64,000 nt of DNA. Source: JAVJUV01 sp040220415 (lineage in GTDB: Bacteria; Pseudomonadota; Alphaproteobacteria; Rhodobacterales; Rhodobacteraceae). The position numbers were made by a program, and so were the translations under genes. Below, in pieces: positions 17,478 to 26,954 of the stretch. A model generated the notes under the pieces. That model made no database searches. It had not been told where the DNA came from and worked only from the letters and a program-made list of their open reading frames with translations. The stretch spans positions 7,465-71,464 of the forward strand of contig JAVJUV010000114.1 of the NCBI GenBank assembly GCA_040220415.1. Direction: 5' to 3'. Position 1 is the stretch's first letter, and each line of letters begins with the position of its first letter.

Positions 17478-17964
17478 CGTCGATCCAGCCGACGAAGCGG
17501 CGCTGCCAGGCGCGGGCGCGGATCTGGGCGGGTGCGCGCGTGAGAATGCGGGCAGGGCGCAGCCTGTCGCGCCAGCCATTGGTGCGGGTTTTCTGGATAT
17601 GGCCGTGGATCAGACGGCTGACGGCGATACCGCCCAGGACGACCACGGCTGCGGTCAGGAGGGGCGAGGCGAGAATCCGGTAGCCGATGTCGGGTACGCT
17701 GAAGACGAAGACGGAGAACAGGAGCCGCGAGACTGCGACCGCCTCGATCATGAAACGGATCGAGGGCATGACCAGGCAGAAGAATAGTGCCGTCGGGCCC
17801 ACCACGCCGGCGTAGATGGCGCCGGTCACGACCGGGACGGGCAGGCCCCAGATTTCCGCATGAGCGCGGGAATAGAAGATGAAGCCCGCAAGGAATGCCA
17901 TCGTCGTGACGAACAGGAGCCGACGGCGTTCGCGGTAAATTCTGCTTCCGATACCAAGTGCCAT
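17455..17964 (-). CDS. Hypothetical integral membrane protein
   Basis: 169 residues from the ATG at 17964 (MALGIGSRIYRERRRLLFVT). About four hydrophobic segments are followed by a basic cytosolic tail (HIQKTRTNGWRDRLRPARIL). The frame is open upstream to 18624 inside lon, but that part is a shadow. No family is recognised. It sits divergent from lon. Confidence 0.6.
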   Translation of the reverse strand: MALGIGSRIYRERRRLLFVTTMAFLAGFIFYSRAHAEIWGLPVPVVTGAIYAGVVGPTALFFCLVMPSIRFMIEAVAVSRLLFSVFVFSVPDIGYRILASPLLTAAVVVLGGIAVSRLIHGHIQKTRTNGWRDRLRPARILTRAPAQIRARAWQRRFVGWIDDAQPLPA

Positions 17965-18210
17965 GCGCGGATCCCATCCATTCCGCGCCCCCGACCCCCT
18001 CGCTAGAGTGCATATTTGGCGAAAATGGGGCGTGATTCTTAATTTTTTGCCTAACGGAAACAGTTCGATTCGAATGGAGTATCCGTTTCCGCCCGTGTCG
18101 CGATGCCCTTGCCGGTCGGGCATTTTGGCGTCGAATCCGGGCCAGATTGGACTGTTCCCTTGCCCCCGGCGGCGGACGCGGGCACAGTTAATCAAAACCG
18201 GCCCGGGTGG

Positions 18211-18240
18211 TTGAACCCATGGGGTCACGCACCACATATA
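18211..18240 (+). promoter_or_regulatory. Candidate lon promoter
   Basis: TTGAAC and CATATA separated by 18 bp, 73 bp upstream of the lon start codon. The pair fits a vegetative promoter and also loosely fits alphaproteobacterial sigma-32 promoters (CTTG-N17/18-CYTAT). The remaining 350-bp gap to the left also has an inverted repeat CGGAAAC/GTTTCCG at 18055-18091 of unknown role. Confidence 0.4.
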
Positions 18241-18313
18241 GAGGCCAGCATCAGGAGAGGGCCAAAGGTTGCCGCGTTCGGGACCGGACCCTCTTGCAGA
18301 CTTGAGGAAATCC

Positions 18314-20725
18314 ATGAACGAGCATACCGCAACCGTATTCCCCGTCCTTCCGCTGAGAGACATCGTCGTCTTTCCGCACATGATCGTGCCGCTGTTCGTC
18401 GGTCGCGAGAAATCCGTGAAGGCGCTGGAAGAAGTCATGAAGGACGACAAGCAGATCCTGCTGTCGAGCCAGATCGATCCCGCCGTGGACGAACCGACAG
18501 CCGACGGGATTTTCCGCGTCGGCGTGTTGGCCAGCGTGCTGCAGCTTCTGAAGCTGCCCGACGGCACCGTGAAGGTGCTGGTCGAAGGCCGCAGCCGGGT
18601 CAGGATCACCGAATTCATCGACAACGACGCCTATTTCGAGGCGCTGGCCGAGCCGCTGTTCGAAGAGACCGGCGACGAGGCCTCGGTGCAGGCGCTGATC
18701 CGGTCGGTGGCCGAGGAATTCGAACGCTATTCGAAGATCAAGAAGAACGTTCCCGAAGAGGCGCTGAGCCAGGTCAGCGATGCCCACGAGCCTGCGAAGC
18801 TGGCCGACCTTGTTGCCGGTCATCTTGGCGTCGACGTGGCGCAGAAACAGAAGCTTCTGGAGATGCTGGTCATCGCCGAGCGGCTGGAAGCGGTCTATGG
18901 CCTGATGCAGGGCGAGATGAGCGTTCTGCAGGTCGAGAAGAAGATCAAGACGCGCGTGAAGTCCCAGATGGAGCGCACCCAGCGTGAGTATTATCTGAAT
19001 GAGCAGATGAAGGCCATTCAGAAGGAGCTGGGCGACGGAGAGGACGGCGCCGGCGAGATTGCCGAGCTGGAAGAGAAGATCGCCGCGACGAAATTCTCGA
19101 AGGAGGCCCGTGAGAAGGCCGAGGCCGAGTTGAAGAAGCTGAAGTCGATGTCTCCGATGTCGGCCGAGGCCACCGTCGTGCGGAACTACCTGGACTGGAT
19201 GCTGTCGATTCCGTGGGGCACCAAGTCGCGCGTGAAGAAAGACCTGACGCGGGCCCAGAAGATCCTGGACGACGACCACTACGGTCTTGAGAAGGTCAAG
19301 GAGCGGATCGTCGAGTACCTGGCGGTGCAGCAGCGTTCGCGGAAGCTGAAGGGGCCGATCCTGTGCCTTGTAGGGCCTCCGGGCGTGGGCAAGACCTCGC
19401 TTGGCAAGTCGGTCGCGAAGGCCACGGGGCGCGAGTTCATCCGCATCTCGCTTGGCGGCGTGCGCGACGAGAGCGAGATCCGGGGCCACCGGCGGACCTA
19501 TATCGGGTCGATGCCCGGCAAGATCATCCAGGCGTTGAAAAAGGCCAAGACGACGAACCCGCTGATCCTGCTCGATGAGATCGACAAGATGGGTCAGGAT
19601 TTCCGGGGCGACCCGGCGTCGGCGATGCTGGAGGTCCTGGACCCCGAGCAGAACTCGACCTTCGTGGATCACTATCTCGAGGTGGAATACGACCTGTCGA
19701 ACGTGATGTTCCTGACCACGGCGAACTCGTACAACATGCCGAGCCCGCTGTTGGACCGGATGGAGATCATTTCGCTTGCCGGCTACACCGAGGACGAAAA
19801 GCGCGAGATCGCAAAGCAGCACCTGATCGAAAAGCAGGTCAAGAACCACGGCCTGAAGCTGAAGGAGTTCGAGCTTACCGACGAGGCGCTGAACGAGATG
19901 ATCCGCACCTATACCCGGGAAGCGGGGGTGCGGAACCTTGAGCGCGAGATCGCCAAGCTGACGCGGAAAGCGGTGACCAAGATCGTCAAGAAAGAGGATC
20001 AGAAGGTCGTCGTGACGCCCGAGAATCTTGAGGATTTTCTGGGTGTGAAGAAGTTCCGCTACGGGCTGGCCGAGAAGGAGGACCAGATCGGTGTCGTCAC
20101 CGGACTGGCCTGGACCAGCGTGGGCGGCGATCTGTTGCAGATCGAGGCGTTGCGTCTGCCGGGCAAGGGCCGGATGAAGACAACCGGCAAGCTGGGCGAC
20201 GTGATGAAGGAGTCGATCGACGCCGCGTCATCCTACGTGCGCAGCATCGCGCCGAAGATCGGAGTGAAGCCGCCCAAGTTCGACACTATGGACATTCACG
20301 TTCACGTGCCGGACGGGGCGACGCCGAAGGACGGGCCATCGGCCGGTCTTGCGATGGTGACGTCCATCGTCTCGGTGCTGACGCAGATCCCCGTGCGCAA
20401 GGATATCGCCATGACCGGCGAGGTTTCCCTGCGGGGCAACGCGATGCCGATCGGCGGCCTCAAGGAGAAACTGCTGGCGGCGCTTCGCGGTGGAATCAAG
20501 ACGGTGCTGATACCCGAAGAGAACGCCAAGGACTTGATCGAGATCCCGGACAACGTGAAGAAGGGGCTTGAGATCATCCCCGTCGTTCACGTCTCGGAAG
20601 TGCTGAAGCTGGCGCTTGTGCGGCAGCCTGAGGCCATCGAGTGGGACGAGGCGGCGGAGGAAGCCGCTGCCGTCGAGCGCGCCGAACGTATGCGTGCCGA
20701 GAGCGAGGGCCGTCTGGCGCACTGA
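18314..20725 (+). CDS. lon: ATP-dependent protease Lon
   Basis: 803 residues, the usual length. The N-terminal substrate-binding LAN domain (residues 10-200) is followed by a coiled region, the AAA+ module with Walker A GPPGVGKTSLGK near 355 and Walker B LILLDEIDKMG, and the C-terminal serine protease domain. The catalytic Ser is in KDGPSAGLAM (near 676) and Lys in GGLKEKLLAA (near 718). It degrades misfolded and regulatory proteins in the cytoplasm. GAGGA lies upstream of the chosen ATG at 18314. Confidence 0.98.
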   Translation: MNEHTATVFPVLPLRDIVVFPHMIVPLFVGREKSVKALEEVMKDDKQILLSSQIDPAVDEPTADGIFRVGVLASVLQLLKLPDGTVKVLVEGRSRVRITEFIDNDAYFEALAEPLFEETGDEASVQALIRSVAEEFERYSKIKKNVPEEALSQVSDAHEPAKLADLVAGHLGVDVAQKQKLLEMLVIAERLEAVYGLMQGEMSVLQVEKKIKTRVKSQMERTQREYYLNEQMKAIQKELGDGEDGAGEIAELEEKIAATKFSKEAREKAEAELKKLKSMSPMSAEATVVRNYLDWMLSIPWGTKSRVKKDLTRAQKILDDDHYGLEKVKERIVEYLAVQQRSRKLKGPILCLVGPPGVGKTSLGKSVAKATGREFIRISLGGVRDESEIRGHRRTYIGSMPGKIIQALKKAKTTNPLILLDEIDKMGQDFRGDPASAMLEVLDPEQNSTFVDHYLEVEYDLSNVMFLTTANSYNMPSPLLDRMEIISLAGYTEDEKREIAKQHLIEKQVKNHGLKLKEFELTDEALNEMIRTYTREAGVRNLEREIAKLTRKAVTKIVKKEDQKVVVTPENLEDFLGVKKFRYGLAEKEDQIGVVTGLAWTSVGGDLLQIEALRLPGKGRMKTTGKLGDVMKESIDAASSYVRSIAPKIGVKPPKFDTMDIHVHVPDGATPKDGPSAGLAMVTSIVSVLTQIPVRKDIAMTGEVSLRGNAMPIGGLKEKLLAALRGGIKTVLIPEENAKDLIEIPDNVKKGLEIIPVVHVSEVLKLALVRQPEAIEWDEAAEEAAAVERAERMRAESEGRLAH

Positions 20726-20750
20726 AAAGGGGCGGTATGCTCAGGTCAAA

Positions 20751-20786
20751 AAACAAAGGCGCGTCCGAAAGGGCGCGCCTTTGTTT
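20751..20786 (+). terminator. Rho-independent terminator of lon
   Basis: A perfect 13-bp stem (AAACAAAGGCGCG with its complement) around a 10-nt loop, 25 bp after the lon stop. The 3' arm ends in TTTGTTT, serving as the T-rich tail. Confidence 0.85.
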
Positions 20787-20828
20787 GTCGAAGGTTTCCG
20801 GTTTGCACCGGTAAACACCTCTACAATA

Positions 20829-20853
20829 AACGCGGCTCTAGACGAACCGCGTT
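20829..20853 (-). terminator. Possible terminator of the small exported-protein gene
   Basis: Inverted repeat AACGCGG/CCGCGTT (7 bp) with a 11-nt loop, 28 bp past the stop of the minus-strand gene at 20881. The T-run on the minus strand is short, so confidence is modest. Confidence 0.4.
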
Positions 20854-20880
20854 CATTTTCAAGATGTCAATCTGCCAGGC

Positions 20881-21066
20881 TCAGTCTGCAGCGATCGCAA
20901 CGATGGCGGCGAGGAGAAGCAGCGGAACAACGATGCCGCCCGAGGAGCCCGTGGACTCTTCAACGACGATTTCCGGCTCCATGACCGGCTCCGACATTCC
21001 ACCCGCGAAAGCAGCGCTGGCCGACAGGCCGGCAATTGCGGCGAGAGTAAAAACAGTCTTACGCAT
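20881..21066 (-). CDS. Small exported membrane-anchored protein
   Basis: 61 residues: a signal peptide (MRKTVFTLAAIAGLSASAAFA), an acidic linker (EPVMEPEIVVEE) and a C-terminal hydrophobic segment (IVVPLLLLAAIVAIAA). AAAGGAC precedes the ATG at good spacing. Small proteins with this exact layout are widespread in Rhodobacteraceae and have no assigned function; that statement is from family memory, not a search. Confidence 0.8.
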   Translation of the reverse strand: MRKTVFTLAAIAGLSASAAFAGGMSEPVMEPEIVVEESTGSSGGIVVPLLLLAAIVAIAAD

Positions 21067-21281
21067 TTGGCAGTCCTTTCAGTTCATTGCCTTACTATGG
21101 AAATACACGCGCACTTGAAAAGGTCAATTCTGTTGGGTCTTGACGTTTAATGATGCCGAAAATGGACGCAGGAATGTTACACTTTTGCCGCGACTTGCTT
21201 TGCGCAGGCCTCTATCGGGCCGATTTCGGAGATTTGGAAGTCTTGCACGCACTTAAAACAAGGGCTAAGACGCCGCGCATC

Positions 21282-21356
21282 GGGTGATTAGCTCAGTGGT
21301 AGAGCGCTTCGTTCACATCGAAGATGTCGGGGGTTCAAATCCCTCATCACCCACCA
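21282..21356 (+). tRNA. tRNA-Val (anticodon CAC), integration target
   Basis: 75 nt including CCA. The acceptor arm GGGTGAT pairs with ATCACCC, the anticodon stem-loop is CTTCG-TTCACAT-CGAAG with anticodon CAC, and the T arm is GGGGGTTCAAATCCCTC. Its 3' 46 nt form the left attachment site of the island, so the functional gene is kept intact after integration. Confidence 0.97.
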
Positions 21357-21357
21357 T
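21311..21357. repeat. attL: 47-bp attachment repeat in the tRNA-Val 3' half
   Basis: This 47-bp stretch, from the second base of the anticodon loop to one base past CCA, recurs without a mismatch at 60031-60077. The two copies diverge immediately on both sides, the hallmark of a tRNA-directed tyrosine-integrase attachment site. Confidence 0.95.
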
Positions 21358-21408
21358 CAAATCAAAGGCTTAGCTCGATTCTGCGAAGTGCCCCCAGGTT
21401 CATTGAAC

Positions 21409-22422
21409 CTAAGGGCGGTTTGAGCGTGCCGTGGCGAAGTTCAAATGCTCGATTCCTGCAATCATGTGGGATGGCTGATACCGCCCATAAATCGAGTACG
21501 TCACCGATATGTTGGAATGTCCAAGGATCTGGCTGACGAGTTCCATGGGAACGCCGGCTCCGAGCATCGTGACCGCTGCGGTATGGCGCAGGTCGTGGAT
21601 GCGGACATGGCCGATGCCAGATCGCTGGACCGCGTTGATGAAGCCCTTGCGGATCGATCTGACCGGACGGCCGGCATACTCGATGACATGGTCGGTCAGC
21701 GCGGCAGGTTCGGCCTCAGCCAGTGCCGCGCGAGTCATCGAATTCATCGGCACAATCGCGCGCCCCTTCCTGGTTCGACTGTCGTCGAGGCGGAGGTTGA
21801 TGATACCCCTCTCGAAGTCGACCCGGTCCCAGGTGAGATCCAGAACGGCGCCAACACGTGCTGCCGTGCCGAGAAGGAGAACGAGGGCCAACCGGATATG
21901 TGGGTCGTGCGCGCCCTCGACGAGGGCAGCTGCTTCCTCGTGGATGAGAATCCGCTTGTCCGTCTGGGGCTTCTCAGGCCGCCAGATGTGTGGCGCGCGA
22001 TCGATCATCCCGGTCTTCTGGGCAAAGACGAGTGCCGAGCGTAAATGACCGAGTTCGGTATGGACCGTGCCTTGGGACTTTCCCTCGCCCTGACGCTTTT
22101 CGTTGTAGCTTCGGCAAAGCTCGCGGGTGATGTGGTCCGACCGGAAGTGACCAAAGTGAGGAAGGATGGCTTTGCCGGTATAGGCCATGGTTTTGGCCGT
22201 CGGCTTGTCACCGAGATCGGCTCGGTAAAGCTCCCAGATGTCAGCGATGGTATGCGGACCTTCCCGGTGGCTCTTCCGCCGGAAGACATCTATCGCCTCT
22301 GCTTCTGCTTCCGCTCTGGTGCGTGCCTTAAGCTGATAGCGCCGACGGTTTCCAATTCCGGGCTCGCGCCAGTAGACACAGAAGCCTCCTCGGTATCTTC
22401 CGATGCTGATGTCTGTTGCCAT
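21409..22422 (-). CDS. int: Tyrosine recombinase (site-specific integrase)
   Basis: 337 residues. The N-terminal arm/SAM-like domain covers about 1-160. The catalytic domain has Arg in LLGTAARVGAVLDLTWD, HDLRHTAAVTMLGAG supplying His and Arg, LGHSNISVTYSIYGRY supplying the second His and the nucleophile Tyr. It is expected to recombine the 47-bp att sites. Its C-terminal end points at attL, 51 bp away. The catalytic set looks intact, so excision may still be possible. Confidence 0.95.
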   Translation of the reverse strand: MATDISIGRYRGGFCVYWREPGIGNRRRYQLKARTRAEAEAEAIDVFRRKSHREGPHTIADIWELYRADLGDKPTAKTMAYTGKAILPHFGHFRSDHITRELCRSYNEKRQGEGKSQGTVHTELGHLRSALVFAQKTGMIDRAPHIWRPEKPQTDKRILIHEEAAALVEGAHDPHIRLALVLLLGTAARVGAVLDLTWDRVDFERGIINLRLDDSRTRKGRAIVPMNSMTRAALAEAEPAALTDHVIEYAGRPVRSIRKGFINAVQRSGIGHVRIHDLRHTAAVTMLGAGVPMELVSQILGHSNISVTYSIYGRYQPSHMIAGIEHLNFATARSNRP

Positions 22423-22580
22423 GTCTGTTCGTAGTCCTCGACTGCGCGTGCGGGAATTCTGTAGAGCTTTCCGATGCGGAAATGGGGTAACCTGCCTTCC
22501 CGGCAGAGCGCGCGAATGGACTCCGCGCTAACGCCCCAACGTGTTCCTAGCGAGTCCGGCGTGAATGGTCTCTGGGTCAT
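22290..22580 (-). CDS. Excisionase-like HTH (MerR/AlpA type) protein
   Basis: 96 residues. The first 55 form a winged HTH of the excisionase/AlpA type (LGTRWGVSAESIRALCREGR, then PHFRIGKLYRIPARAVEDYE). The tail is Ser/Glu-rich. It overlaps the integrase start by 133 bases in another frame, an arrangement often seen for xis-int modules. It probably directs excision or represses int; this is inferred from family and position. Confidence 0.82.
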   Translation of the reverse strand: MTQRPFTPDSLGTRWGVSAESIRALCREGRLPHFRIGKLYRIPARAVEDYEQTWQQTSASEDTEEASVSTGASPELETVGAISLRHAPERKQKQRR

Positions 22581-23081
22581 GTGTCATATCCAGGCGTGGA
22601 CGGATTTGCAGAACAGGGTAGAGGCGTTCGCGAGGTCTTCGGCATGGAGAATTCTTTGCCGAGGATGAACACCTGACCTGCACGCGGGACAAAGCTCGCG
22701 CAAATACTCCGTCAATTCTTATGATTTGCCCGGTCTGAATGCAGACCTTGATAGTGGTTGTGCCACTGAAACGATTGAAGGATTTCATGCTTCGGATGTC
22801 AAGCAGCATCTGAACAAGACTCGTTCAAATGACCGTTCATAGAGATTAGTCAGTCATCCGGCAAAAAAAGTCAGATGACTGCTACGAGCCCTTCTGAGAC
22901 GTTGATGAGCAGCGCAGCATTTGACGAAAAGGTCGGGAACCGGTCGTTCGCTGCAGACCGCACCAAGGTCCGCTTTGCGTATGCGGCTTAACCCAGCCAA
23001 GACTATGCTCCTGACATCAGTTTAGTGTCCGGAAAGCTCTGATTTTGGCGCATCTCAACAAAACATCCAGCTAACGGCGAG
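22581..23081. other. Intergenic stretch right of the int/xis module
   Basis: About 500 bp without a supported gene, less GC-rich than the flanking genes. It should contain the xis/int promoter. It includes a phrase TCAGATGACTGCTACGAGCC near 22871 that loosely resembles one at 26358, suggesting decayed intergenic repeats. No complete RNA or protein gene is seen. Confidence 0.45.
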
Positions 23082-24275
23082 TCATATCCAGTTCGCTACA
23101 CGGCGCGCGTCCCGGCCGACGCCAGCGACCATCGTGGAGGAGACGGCGTACTGAAAGTGCAGCCCCGCAAAGTAGAGGCCGTCGATATCCGTCGACTTAC
23201 CGAAGCGATGCCGGGGAAGACCCTCGCCATCGAGAACCGGAAGGTCGATCCAGTCGAACCCGGAGTGATAGCCCGTGCACCAGATGACGCTCCGGAACGC
23301 GACGTCGGTACCTTCCTCCGAGATCGCCTTGCCGTTCCGGACCCCGGTGATCTTGCCAACCCGTCTAACCCCAGCGGCCTCCAACTGACCGGGCCGCGTA
23401 CGGATCAGTGGCATCCCGTGGCCGTGCATCTTCCTTCTGAATTTCCGCCCCATAGGAGTCCGCATCGTCAGAACATGATGGAACATGCCACGAACGACGA
23501 GCCGGACAAGGAGCTTGCGGCCCATGAACCCGGAAATGTCGAATGGCACATGCCCGACCGGGCGTCCCGCGAGGATCACGTCGTGCGTACCGACGAGGTC
23601 CATGGCGATTTCGGCCCCCGAGTTTCCGGCTCCGACCAGCAAAACAGGACCGTCGGGCACCTGGGCGGGATTGCGGTACTCCCGGCTGTGCATCTGGAAG
23701 ACCGTCTCGTCGAGGTCCTTGGCGAACCCGGGAATGCGCGGCTTCTGGTAGCTCGCGGCGGCGACGACAACCTGTTTTGCCTCGTAGACGGCATCGGTGG
23801 TCTCCACCCTGTATAAGCCGTCTTCCCAACTCAGGCGTTCGACCCGCGCGTCGAGGCGCATTGGAAGGTTGAAGTGTGCCGCGTAGGTTTCAAGGTAGTC
23901 CCCCATCTGGTCTTTGGTCGGGAACACGTCCCGCTGCGCAGGAAAGGGGTAGCCGTCCAGGCCATCGAACTTTGCCGGCGTAAAGAGCTGAAGGGAATCC
24001 CAGCGATTGCGCCAAACATCGCCAATCCGTTTCGCGCCCTCGAGGATCACGAAGTCGATCCCCCGCCGTTGCAGGTGGTAGCCCACCGAAAGCCCTGCTT
24101 GTCCGCCGCCGATTACGACGACCGCGTGCCGTTCGGGGCGCGGGGCAGTCCTGCCGCGTGCGGCATCCTCCGAGAAGGCGTCGGTCCGGTGTCTGAGAAG
24201 GTTACCTGTTTCTACCAGATCCGCCGGGTGGTGACTGGCAGGTGTCGGTTCGCTTGATTCTTTGGTGATGTCCAT
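23082..24275 (-). CDS. Flavin-dependent monooxygenase-like oxidoreductase (CzcO/ArsO type)
   Basis: 397 residues. After a 48-residue N-terminal extension comes the FAD Rossmann motif VVVIGGGQAGLSVGYHLQ, then a second dinucleotide motif VLLVGAGNSGAEIAMDL near 215 for NADPH, and a C-terminal VIWCTGYHSGFDWIDLP segment. This is the COG2072 group of flavoprotein monooxygenases. Members called ArsO occur in arsenic-resistance loci; given the island's arsenic cargo that role is possible but unproven. The gene lies downstream of the LuxR-type regulator on the same strand. Confidence 0.82.
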   Translation of the reverse strand: MDITKESSEPTPASHHPADLVETGNLLRHRTDAFSEDAARGRTAPRPERHAVVVIGGGQAGLSVGYHLQRRGIDFVILEGAKRIGDVWRNRWDSLQLFTPAKFDGLDGYPFPAQRDVFPTKDQMGDYLETYAAHFNLPMRLDARVERLSWEDGLYRVETTDAVYEAKQVVVAAASYQKPRIPGFAKDLDETVFQMHSREYRNPAQVPDGPVLLVGAGNSGAEIAMDLVGTHDVILAGRPVGHVPFDISGFMGRKLLVRLVVRGMFHHVLTMRTPMGRKFRRKMHGHGMPLIRTRPGQLEAAGVRRVGKITGVRNGKAISEEGTDVAFRSVIWCTGYHSGFDWIDLPVLDGEGLPRHRFGKSTDIDGLYFAGLHFQYAVSSTMVAGVGRDARRVANWI

Positions 24276-24401
24276 GTCATCTCTCCAGTCGCGGGATGCT
24301 TCTGGAAACCAGCTTAGGCAGGCGGCCGGACCTGTTCATCGTACGGATACCCCATCAGCCGGCAGGACGCGCATGGGGCGTTCACCCCATGGCGGATCAG
24401 T

Positions 24402-26045
24402 TCAGATCGAACCCGATTTCAAGGCGGTGGCCACCGCCGCGGCCCGCGAGGAGACGCCCAGCTTGTCGAAGATGTTCTCCACATGGCGGTTGACCGTTTT
24501 CGGACTGAGGTCGAGCCGCCTTGCGATCTCGCGATTCGTATCGCCCTCGGACAGAAGGGTCAGCACTTCCCGTTCGCGCGCCGTCAGTACTCCGGGACCG
24601 GAGGCCCTTTGTCTCGACCTGACCGCGCGAAGCCACGACAAGTCAGGTTCGGCGCCGAGGTCTTTGAACAGCTCTTCGGCTCGGTCCAGCTCTATTCCGG
24701 CGCTCTCGGCGTCGCCCAGTTCCGCACATCCGCGTGCGATCCCGACGCGAAGGCGCGCTTCCAGATAGGGGGCTCCGAACGCCGACCAGTACTGCCGCGC
24801 CCGACTCTGAGCTTCGATGGCTTCGGCCCAATCGCCCCGCGCCAGCGCCAGCCCCCCCCTCGCCTGATCGGTCACGCGGGCAAGGACCTCCGTGCCGTAG
24901 GTTCCGGAAATTCGTGCCAGTTCGTCGCAAAGAGCGCCGGCGGCATCGAGATCGTCGCACGCAATGCAAATCTCGATCCCCGCGGGAAGAAGGGCGGTCT
25001 TGCGCGGCATGTCGGGCGCGGTGTCCAGCGCGCGGCGGATCATCCCCGCTGCATCGTCCTTTCGTCCCCGCGCAAGCCGCAGAAGCGCCAGACCAGGCTG
25101 TGGGTCGATCGCGATTTCGCCCGCAAGCCGGTACTCCTCCTCCGCTCGTTCGAAGTCCCCGCGCAGCCGGAAGATTTCGGCACGCCTGTAGGCCGCGTTG
25201 GCCATGGCCGTCTGCTCGGTCGTCCCCTTAAGTCCCTGTCCGGCGCGCGCGGCCTCTGCAAAGGCCTCGGTCCAGTTTCCCTCGACCTGAAGGACTTCCG
25301 CCCGGTGGACCTGGCAGACGCCAGTGAAGGCCTTGGCCTGGGGATTGCGTTTGCACCAGTCGTTCAGGACCGCGGTCCATTCGCGCGCCCGGACCATCTC
25401 CTGCACCCGGCAGCACGATGCCACGATCTCACAGTAGACGACGCCGGTCACCACCGGCGACAGTTGCTCCCCGGCCGCGAGCAACATCGCCTCGTCGAAG
25501 GGCACATAGCCTTCTTCGATCCGGCCTATCCGAAAGAGCAGGCCACCCTTGAGGGCGCCCGCCAGCGCAATCAGGTCGGGGTCGCCGCATCGTTCGCCAA
25601 AGGCCATCGCCTTATCCGCGGCCTCGGCGGCCGCGTCGTAGTCTCCCTTGCCGCGGAGCATGAAGACTTGCGGCAAGATCAGATAGCCGCGCTGCACACA
25701 ATCCGGCGCAGTCTGGTCTGCGCACTTCGCGGCGCGCTGCAGCCATCCGGACCCGAGTGACACGTCACCGATCATCATGTAGCGCAGACCGCACCAGAAA
25801 GCCGCGCGGGCGCATTGCTCAGGATCGTCGGCGGCGGCGTGATGATTGTAGACGTGCTCTAGCGCTTCCAGCATGACCCGATCTCGCGCTGCGACCGCTG
25901 CGGCCCAGACCAGCGCTTCGACGTCTTCGATCTCAAGATCGCTCTTGGCACCCGCGCTAAGAAAGAGGTCGGTCGCGTCAGCCCAGTCCCCTCGCGCGTA
26001 GGCTTCCCTGGCCGCTAACAGTTTGTTTCTGGCAGTCTCATTCAT
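24402..26045 (-). CDS. LuxR-family regulator with TPR-like sensor region
   Basis: 547 residues. About 470 residues of helical TPR-like repeats precede a C-terminal LuxR HTH: LTAREREVLTLLSEGDTNRE, then RRLDLSPKTVNRHVENIF. There is no receiver domain and no Walker A, so it is neither a response regulator nor a MalT-type STAND ATPase. It likely controls the flavin monooxygenase gene that follows on the same strand 126 bp away (inference). Confidence 0.85.
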   Translation of the reverse strand: MNETARNKLLAAREAYARGDWADATDLFLSAGAKSDLEIEDVEALVWAAAVAARDRVMLEALEHVYNHHAAADDPEQCARAAFWCGLRYMMIGDVSLGSGWLQRAAKCADQTAPDCVQRGYLILPQVFMLRGKGDYDAAAEAADKAMAFGERCGDPDLIALAGALKGGLLFRIGRIEEGYVPFDEAMLLAAGEQLSPVVTGVVYCEIVASCCRVQEMVRAREWTAVLNDWCKRNPQAKAFTGVCQVHRAEVLQVEGNWTEAFAEAARAGQGLKGTTEQTAMANAAYRRAEIFRLRGDFERAEEEYRLAGEIAIDPQPGLALLRLARGRKDDAAGMIRRALDTAPDMPRKTALLPAGIEICIACDDLDAAGALCDELARISGTYGTEVLARVTDQARGGLALARGDWAEAIEAQSRARQYWSAFGAPYLEARLRVGIARGCAELGDAESAGIELDRAEELFKDLGAEPDLSWLRAVRSRQRASGPGVLTAREREVLTLLSEGDTNREIARRLDLSPKTVNRHVENIFDKLGVSSRAAAVATALKSGSI

Positions 26046-26525
26046 CCTGAATGTCAGACTACATGATTTTCCAAGACTTCAGAAGTTGCCCGAGCACTAC
26101 GTTCCGCTGTGGTTCTCGAATAGTATCCAAGGGCTCAAAGCGGCCCTTCGCAAACTCTTCATTGTGCGTCAGCCTTGGGCCGATTGCTTTCGTTGCGGTG
26201 GTCGGCGTCAACGACAGCAAAGTCCCGCACCTCGGTCATCGCCATGATTTTCGTGAGTGTCTGTTCTCGACAGAAGCGGTCCTTCACGCCCAAAAAGAGC
26301 GTCTCGTCTCCTTTCGATGACCGCTCTACACTCCAGACCGGTTATCTGACTGAAAGCCTCAGATGACCGGGAAGAGCCCATACCGGAAGTGATCAGGCGC
26401 AGACACTCGCAGATGCAGCAGTACTATTAATGATGCCGACAGCCGCGTTGCAGAAAGAAAAGCTGCCGATCGTTCAGCGCGCAGAGAGTTTTCGGGTACC
26501 GATGTCCGAGTCGCAGACAGATCCG
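26046..26525. other. Intergenic stretch with decayed repeat
   Basis: About 480 bp with no supported gene. Positions 26219-26287 (starting AAAGTCCCGCACCTCGGTCA) are clearly related to 39804-39871 (AAAGTCCCGCAACTCGGACA), with a shared downstream ACAGAAG phrase. This appears to be a family of decayed intergenic repeats inside the island. Confidence 0.5.
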
Positions 26526-26918
26526 CTATTCAGGTTTCTCCGCGCCCGGGAAGTCGACATGTATGCGGTTTCCGCCCGGATCGCGGAGAAATACCAGAAC
26601 AAGATCCAGAGCCTCGAACGGGAAGAGTTTGTAGGCGATGTCCCGCTCTTCGAGCTTCGCCACGAAGGCGTCCATGCCCTCGCCACGAAAGGCCACATGC
26701 TCCATCCGCAGGCTCTCGCCGTCGGTGTAACGAGATGGCGGAGGATCGGCCTCGATCAAATGGATAACACAGGTCTCCGCCAGATAGAGCCATGCGCCGG
26801 GAACTGGAAAATCAGGGCGCGGACCGGATCGGAGGCCGAGCACGTCCTCGTACCAGGCGACCATCTCCTTCAGGTTCACCGTGCGGATATTGATATGGTC
26901 GAAGGCGAGAAGCGGCAT
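26526..26918 (-). CDS. VOC-superfamily (glyoxalase/dioxygenase-like) protein
   Basis: 130 residues with the paired beta-alpha-beta-beta-beta units of the vicinal oxygen chelate fold: FDHINIRTVNLKEMVAWYED at the start, a metal-ligand His near 7, MEHVAFRG near 72 and FLRDPGGNRIHVDFPG near the end with the Glu/His-equivalent positions. The substrate is unknown. It lies 36 bp downstream of the sulfotransferase on the same strand, so they form an operon. Confidence 0.85.
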   Translation of the reverse strand: MPLLAFDHINIRTVNLKEMVAWYEDVLGLRSGPRPDFPVPGAWLYLAETCVIHLIEADPPPSRYTDGESLRMEHVAFRGEGMDAFVAKLEERDIAYKLFPFEALDLVLVFLRDPGGNRIHVDFPGAEKPE

Positions 26919-26954
26919 GGCGTCGGTCTCCTTTTTTCCGTTCAGGCTTCGGGA

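Noticed and set aside
18251..19849. 532-codon open frame antisense to lon
   Set aside because: It is a shadow of lon with a low-complexity Leu/Arg/His-rich translation; no family likeness.
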